Source: Sedimentisphaerales bacterium (lineage in GTDB: Bacteria > Planctomycetota > Phycisphaerae > Sedimentisphaerales > Anaerobacaceae). Taken from it: a DNA stretch of 10,672 bases. How positions within the stretch are numbered: the first letter of the stretch is position 1; every line of letters begins with the position of its first letter. Below, in pieces: positions 7,423 to 10,672 of this stretch. The notes below the pieces were generated by a model. It had not been told where the DNA came from, did no database searches, and saw only the letters and a list, made by a program, of their open reading frames with translations. Position numbers and translations under genes: made by a program. The stretch covers positions 1 to 10,672 of the forward strand of contig JAFGTU010000361.1 of the NCBI GenBank assembly GCA_016933985.1, given 5' to 3'.

Positions 7423-7463
7423 GAGATTGCTTCGTCGTCCCCAGAGGACTCGTCGCAATGACA
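7423..7463. repeat. Intergenic palindromic element resembling dispersed 'GATTGCTTCGTCG...GCAATGACA' repeats
   Basis: The plus strand reads GAGATTGCTTCGTCG, then a GTCC-ccaga-GGAC hairpin core (7437-7449), then CGTCGCAATGACA. The outer arms ATTGC (7426-7430) and GCAAT (7455-7459) are inverted, and CGTCG occurs on both sides of the core. From memory, the flanks resemble a short dispersed repeat found between genes in many bacterial genomes (TCATTGCGA...GAAGCAATCTC). It lies in the 252-base gap between the lipoprotein and aminotransferase genes and could fold in the read-through transcript. I see no second copy in this window. Confidence 0.45.
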
Positions 7464-7556
7464 CAAAACGCCTTCTTCAGGTCACTGCAACTCCCTTAGG
7501 GGCGCAGCAACCTCGAGATGTTACTTGGAGACCTTTCCAACAGCCCCACAGCCCTC

Positions 7557-8786
7557 CTACTGTTTCAGAGCCGCCTTTATTTCGGCTATTGTTACTCCGA
7601 GTGTCGCTTTTGCAATAGGCTCGAGGTCGGCCTCTTTACCTTGCAGGTGGAAAGTCCGATGCGTGTGCTCGATATAAAAATTCGGGTCCATCACGGCCGC
7701 GGGCGACGAGGTCTCCAGCTCATAAAAAGGCCCCAGAGGCTTGCCGCCGGGCTCGGCGGGACCGTCGTTGTAGGAATTGACGACATCGCCTTTATACGGC
7801 TCGTCCTGGATTTCCCACATCGAGTTGACATAATCCTGTGCGTTGGCCGGTTTGTTGTACTGCACTATGGTCAGGACCTTGTTAACGGCGTCATAGCTGC
7901 CGCAGACCGGCCTTGCCCGCCTCGGTGGGATTCCTATCTTGCTCCGGTATTTTCCGTCGCCGCTGAAGAACAGCACGCCCATGCCGACGACCAGTCTCTC
8001 AGCGGGGACCTTCCCGAAATAGGCGTCGTTGACGATTGGCCCGCCAATACGCACCGGGCTTGCCTTATAGGGGATGACAATCGTTGTAGCAGGCGATGGA
8101 TTGAACATCCCGAGTATCCAGATGGATAGCGCACCGGTCTCTTTTGCCCAGGCCTCCTCGCCGGTATTGGTAATCCTGTTCTTAGATTCAAAGGCAACGA
8201 GCTTGACCTCATCGCCCGGCGTGACTCCCAGTTTCTCGACGGCTTCGGCCTTTTCCAGGACCTTGACCGTGCGATCCGCCCGAAGCTTGAAGATTGTCTC
8301 GGAGTAGTTCTCAAGCTCCATATCCTTCTTGAAGACAGCGCTGTTCTCGGTGCTCGATACAAGCTCAAACGGCTCGGTGTCTATGGCAGCGGGTGTAAAC
8401 CAGTGTTCGAGGTCGAATTCCACGCCCTTCTTGAAGAAGATTGAGAACTGTCCGCCTTCGGGGCCGAGCCAGAACCGGTCCTCTCCTCCGAATACATTAA
8501 TGTGCTGTTGAATCTTGCCGGAGGCGATCAGCTCACGGTTAATCCAGCCGAAACTCAGCCCCTCAGGCCCGTTTGCGCTGCTGGTCATAATTCGTCCCTG
8601 CATCGCCGCTATCACGGCCACCTGGCTCTTGCCCGTCGAATCGGACAGAACGATAACGTCCGCGTGATCCTTGAGAAACGCCAAATCGTCGGCAAATGTG
8701 GTTCCAGACACTGTTGAATCCTCCTTTTTGCAGCCGGCCAGGAATATGATGCCGGCGACAATGGCCATTAGTACTACACGTCTCAT
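7557..8786 (-). CDS. Predicted lipoprotein, DUF6786-like family
   Basis: The 409-residue protein begins with a basic/hydrophobic signal (MRRVVLMAIVAGIIF) and a lipobox LAGC, with the lipidated Cys at 19, so it should be anchored to a membrane facing the periplasm. The mature part reads 'FADDLAFLKDHADVIVL', then 'VAVIAAMQGRIMTSS', 'LSFGWINRELI', and a strongly patterned block 'NVFGGEDRFWLGPEGGQF' (98-114), with 'HWFTPAAIDTEPFEL' close behind. These resemble the DUF6786 family as I remember it from Bacteroidota and Planctomycetota. The pattern of strands suggests a beta-sandwich, possibly of the galactose-mutarotase type, but no catalytic set is certain. A conserved-looking 'EHTHRTFHL' lies near the C-terminus. 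No biochemical role is assigned. The start is supported by AGGAG at 8792-8796, 5 bases before the ATG. It is divergent from homoserine dehydrogenase and may respond to a LacI-like operator upstream. Confidence 0.8.
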   Translation of the reverse strand: MRRVVLMAIVAGIIFLAGCKKEDSTVSGTTFADDLAFLKDHADVIVLSDSTGKSQVAVIAAMQGRIMTSSANGPEGLSFGWINRELIASGKIQQHINVFGGEDRFWLGPEGGQFSIFFKKGVEFDLEHWFTPAAIDTEPFELVSSTENSAVFKKDMELENYSETIFKLRADRTVKVLEKAEAVEKLGVTPGDEVKLVAFESKNRITNTGEEAWAKETGALSIWILGMFNPSPATTIVIPYKASPVRIGGPIVNDAYFGKVPAERLVVGMGVLFFSGDGKYRSKIGIPPRRARPVCGSYDAVNKVLTIVQYNKPANAQDYVNSMWEIQDEPYKGDVVNSYNDGPAEPGGKPLGPFYELETSSPAAVMDPNFYIEHTHRTFHLQGKEADLEPIAKATLGVTIAEIKAALKQ

Positions 8787-8884
8787 CTTGTCTCCTATGT
8801 CAAAAACTTGCTCCTTACTTGTTCGTCAACCGTCCATACTCAGACACGCAATCCGGATTATACACAGTCTGATATTGGGGTAGT

Positions 8885-8913
8885 AGAATAATACCCTGCC
8901 GACTTATTGTCAA
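8885..8913 (-). promoter_or_regulatory. Candidate promoter of the lipoprotein gene
   Basis: A perfect TTGACA -35 (8908-8913, minus strand) lies 17 bases from TATTCT (8885-8890, 4 of 6 matches). The predicted leader is about 90 bases. The operator-like palindrome at 8930-8941 lies 16 bases upstream of the -35. Confidence 0.45.
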
Positions 8914-8929
8914 CCCGGACTTTCCTTTT

Positions 8930-8941
8930 CTAAACGTTTAG
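8930..8941. promoter_or_regulatory. Perfect 12-base palindrome, possible LacI-family operator
   Basis: CTAAACGTTTAG is an exact inverted repeat with a central CG. AAACGTTT-type cores with a central CG are typical of LacI/GalR-family operators. It sits just upstream of the lipoprotein promoter and about 207 bases before homoserine dehydrogenase. The position upstream of the -35 would fit activation or looping better than simple blocking. No regulator gene is present in the window. Confidence 0.4.
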
Positions 8942-9054
8942 CGGTCGCCGCAGCGGCAACCAGCCGGAACAATTGCAGTTAGGATGCAAATCTGCCGATT
9001 ATTTTCTCGGCGGATGTCTTTGCCTATTGACGGTTGGCCGTTCAGTTGGTAGTA

Positions 9055-9087
9055 ATTGGCAACCGCCAATATCCCGCCCGAGGCGGG
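9055..9087 (+). other. Two adjacent hairpins in the leader of homoserine dehydrogenase
   Basis: The first hairpin is ATTGGC-AACC-GCCAAT (9055-9070), a perfect 6-base-pair stem with a 4-base loop. Two bases later comes CCCGCC-CGA-GGCGGG (9073-9087), a perfect 6-base-pair GC-only stem with a 3-base loop. No T-run follows, so neither is a standard intrinsic terminator. They end 60 bases before the start codon and could act in leader control, mRNA stability, or be a small repeat element. Confidence 0.45.
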
Positions 9088-9147
9088 CAGGTCTGTTCGG
9101 GGCCTGTGCATTTGGATTCTGTTAAGGTGGAATAGAAGCGTCTGGCT

Positions 9148-10470
9148 ATGGCTGAGAAAATAGTTAAAGTTGGGATGGTTGGTTTTGGCACTGTCGGCAC
9201 CGGCGTTGCCAAATTGATTCTCGAAGACCACGACCGCATAACAGCAAAGACAGGCATTCGTCTGGAGCTTGCGTGTGTTGTTGATGTCGATACGCACAGG
9301 CCGCGCCCCGTTAAGCTGCCCAATGGCATTCTTACCGATGATTTGAATCGGCTGCTCGGCGATGGCGCTATCGAGATCGGCGTCGAAACGGTCGGCGGAA
9401 CAACTGCCGCAAAGGACGTCCAACTGGCGATGCTCGCGGCGGGCAAGGACGTGGTAACGGCGAATAAGGCGCTCCTTGCCGAGCACGGCAACGAGCTTTA
9501 CCGGGCCGCCCGCAACAACGGGCGGTGTATAGCGTTCGAGGCCAGTTGCGCCGGCGGAGTGCCGATTATCTCTGCAATTAGAAACGGATTGACGGCGAAC
9601 AACATCACGGGCATATATGGCATCGTCAACGGGACATGCAACTTCATCCTCTCAAATATGACTGCTAAGGGCGAGGATTTTGCCGCGGCGCTCGCTGCCG
9701 CCCAGGCAAGGGGCTTTGCCGAGGCCGACCCGGACCTTGATATCAGCGGCGGAGACAGCGCGCATAAGCTGGCGATTCTCGGTTCGATTGCATTCGGATA
9801 TGAGATAACGCTCGACGACATATTCGTCGAGGGGATCGAATCAATTTCCAGCGACGATATTCGCTACGGCGACGAAATGGGCTATTGCCTCAAACTCCTT
9901 GCAATCGGGCAAATGGACGAGCACGGCAGGGTCTCTTTGCGCGTGCATCCGTCCTTTATCGCCAAGGACAACGCCATTGCCCGTGTCAGCGGGTCGTTCA
10001 ACGCTGTGAGCTTATTCGGCAGCGCGGTTGGGCAGGTTATGTTTTACGGTCGCGGCGCCGGGATGATGCCGACCGCCAGCGCTATTGTCGCAGACATAAT
10101 CGACGTGGCGCTTGGCAATTCCGGCAGGACTTTTCGGCAGTTGAACCTCAAGCCGAGGAGCGAGGTCGAGCCGCTGATACGAAAGATCGGCGATATTGAG
10201 AGCAGGTTCTACATTCGGGTAATGGCCAAGGATCAGCCTGGGGTGGTGGCGACTTACGGCAGGATACTAGGAGAGCACAGAATAAGCATCTCCGGCGCGC
10301 TGCAGCACGAAGGAAGCGGGCCGGATAATACTGTGCCAGTGGTGATAACCACGCATGTTACGCGACAGAAGAACGTCACGGCGGCCTTGAACGACCTCGC
10401 CCAAGAGGATGTATTTGGCGGCAGGCCGGTCTGCATCAGGATTGTTGATATTCCCGAGGACAAGGATTAG
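9148..10470 (+). CDS. hom: Homoserine dehydrogenase with C-terminal ACT domain
   Basis: The 440-residue enzyme reduces L-aspartate 4-semialdehyde to L-homoserine with NAD(P)H, the branch point to threonine and methionine. The N-terminal Rossmann domain has GFGTVGTG (12-19) and 'VVTANKALLAEHG' (102-114, K107). The catalytic domain has 'NGTCNFIL' (161-168) and 'ADPDLDISGGDSAHKLAIL', in which D203 and K207 match the catalytic Asp-Lys pair of yeast homoserine dehydrogenase. An ACT domain starts near 353 ('RFYIRVMAKDQPGVVATYG') and is the usual site of threonine feedback. There is no aspartate kinase fusion. The ATG at 9148 is preceded by an in-frame TAG four codons upstream, so it cannot extend far. 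The ribosome site is weak: AGAAG 9 bases away, with AAGGTGG further out. It is followed after 10 bases by an ApgM-family gene, probably in the same operon. Confidence 0.96.
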   Translation: MAEKIVKVGMVGFGTVGTGVAKLILEDHDRITAKTGIRLELACVVDVDTHRPRPVKLPNGILTDDLNRLLGDGAIEIGVETVGGTTAAKDVQLAMLAAGKDVVTANKALLAEHGNELYRAARNNGRCIAFEASCAGGVPIISAIRNGLTANNITGIYGIVNGTCNFILSNMTAKGEDFAAALAAAQARGFAEADPDLDISGGDSAHKLAILGSIAFGYEITLDDIFVEGIESISSDDIRYGDEMGYCLKLLAIGQMDEHGRVSLRVHPSFIAKDNAIARVSGSFNAVSLFGSAVGQVMFYGRGAGMMPTASAIVADIIDVALGNSGRTFRQLNLKPRSEVEPLIRKIGDIESRFYIRVMAKDQPGVVATYGRILGEHRISISGALQHEGSGPDNTVPVVITTHVTRQKNVTAALNDLAQEDVFGGRPVCIRIVDIPEDKD

Positions 10471-10480
10471 GCCCTGATCT

Positions 10481-10672
10481 ATGGGCAACACACAGATGAC
10501 AAAATATGCAATTATCGTTCCGGACGGCGCCGCAGATGAGCCTCTTGAGGATTTTGACGGCGCGACTCCGCTGGAAGCCGCCGAGACCCCGAACATGGAC
10601 AGGATAAGCGCCGAGGGCAGGCAGGGTCTGGTGCGAACCGTCCCTGCCGGTATGGAGCCGGGTAGTGACGTC
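10481..10672 (+). CDS. ApgM-family protein, N-terminal part: phosphoglycerate mutase homologue, possibly homoserine kinase (runs off window)
   Basis: Sixty-four codons are visible from the ATG at 10481. 'YAIIVPDGAADEPLEDFDG' followed by 'TPLEAAETPNMDRISAEG' is the N-terminal signature of archaeal-type, cofactor-independent phosphoglycerate mutase (alkaline phosphatase superfamily). D15 is the expected metal ligand. S62 in 'MEPGSDV' is the expected phospho-acceptor serine. Two roles are possible: interconversion of 3- and 2-phosphoglycerate, or phosphorylation of homoserine. ApgM-family members have been proposed as non-orthologous homoserine kinases in genomes without ThrB. The position 10 bases after homoserine dehydrogenase favours the second, but the visible part cannot separate them. 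An alternative start is ATG 10496, which removes five residues and begins MTKYAIIVPDG, closer to the usual family start. No strong ribosome site is seen for either. Confidence 0.9.
   Translation, partial: MGNTQMTKYAIIVPDGAADEPLEDFDGATPLEAAETPNMDRISAEGRQGLVRTVPAGMEPGSDV

Larger units (their letters stand above)
8787..9147. other. Divergent intergenic region between the lipoprotein and homoserine dehydrogenase genes
   Basis: This 361-base stretch has no convincing protein gene. On the lipoprotein side it holds a ribosome site, an isolated TATAAT (8857-8862, minus strand), a better promoter (8885-8913) and a 12-base palindrome (8930-8941). On the homoserine dehydrogenase side it holds a weak stem GCCGA/TCGGC (8994-8998, 9007-9011) and two adjacent strong hairpins (9055-9087). 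A TTGACG at about 9028-9033 could be a -35 for homoserine dehydrogenase, but the matching -10 (TAGTAA) is poor. Confidence 0.6.

Noticed and set aside
7490..7510. CCCTTAGGGG motif after the lipoprotein gene as a terminator
   Set aside because: The inverted repeat has essentially no loop, a short stem and no T-run in either direction.
8857..8862. Perfect TATAAT before the lipoprotein gene as its main promoter
   Set aside because: No -35-like hexamer lies at 16-18 bases (ACTACC at 17); the TTGACA-17-TATTCT pair further upstream is a more complete promoter.
9014..9052. Short frame MSLPIDGWPFSW before the hom hairpins, possible attenuation leader peptide
   Set aside because: It has two Trp codons but no Thr, one Ile and only the initiator Met, so it does not fit control of hom; it also lacks a clear ribosome site. 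Probably chance.
9042..9491. Minus-strand open frames overlapping the start of homoserine dehydrogenase
   Set aside because: They overlap the Rossmann domain coding region and the products are Ser/Thr/Pro-rich without motifs.

Overview
The window reads as an ordinary bacterial chromosome segment with moderately high GC, probably from a free-living diderm. The best guess from protein style is a Planctomycetota (Phycisphaerae-like) or related environmental lineage. The hints are the DUF6786-type lipoprotein, a ClpP-class/NfeD-type membrane protease, Na/Pi transporters with a C-terminal PhoU module, and an archaeal-type phosphoglycerate mutase homologue next to homoserine dehydrogenase. No rRNA, protein marker or phage gene fixes the taxonomy, so this placement is an inference. 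Six complete genes end in TAG (four) or TGA (two), and none in TAA.

Layout. Positions 1-8786 hold six genes, all on the minus strand. Read in the direction of transcription they are: a DUF6786-like lipoprotein (8786-7557), a PLP-dependent class I/II aminotransferase (7304-6195), three tandem paralogous Na+/phosphate cotransporters with PhoU domains (6028-4313, 4175-2454, 2408-693), and the first 215 codons of a secreted ClpP-fold serine protease of the NfeD type (646 to beyond position 1). Positions 8787-9147 are a 361-base divergent intergenic region. It holds a good promoter for the lipoprotein, a perfect 12-base palindrome resembling a LacI-family operator, and two consecutive hairpins in front of the plus-strand gene. 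Positions 9148-10672 hold homoserine dehydrogenase with an ACT domain, followed 10 bases later by the first 64 codons of an ApgM-family protein.

How the genes fit together. The three transporters form a phosphate (or related oxyanion) uptake block. Each carries the duplicated QSSS core and a PhoU-like tail, and small differences at otherwise conserved sites suggest the copies have diverged in function. The hom-apgM pair most likely belongs to threonine biosynthesis: ApgM-family proteins have been proposed as non-orthologous homoserine kinases, and the tight spacing supports that reading here. The aminotransferase could supply or use aspartate-family amino acids but sits on the other strand, with its own promoter.

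The most noteworthy items are the triple transporter array with copy-specific motif changes, the hom-apgM pairing, two promoters that would give nearly leaderless mRNAs, the operator-like palindrome, and an intergenic element resembling widely dispersed 'ATTGC...GCAATGA' repeats. I found no clear undescribed multi-gene system, CRISPR array, tRNA, transposase or integrated element.
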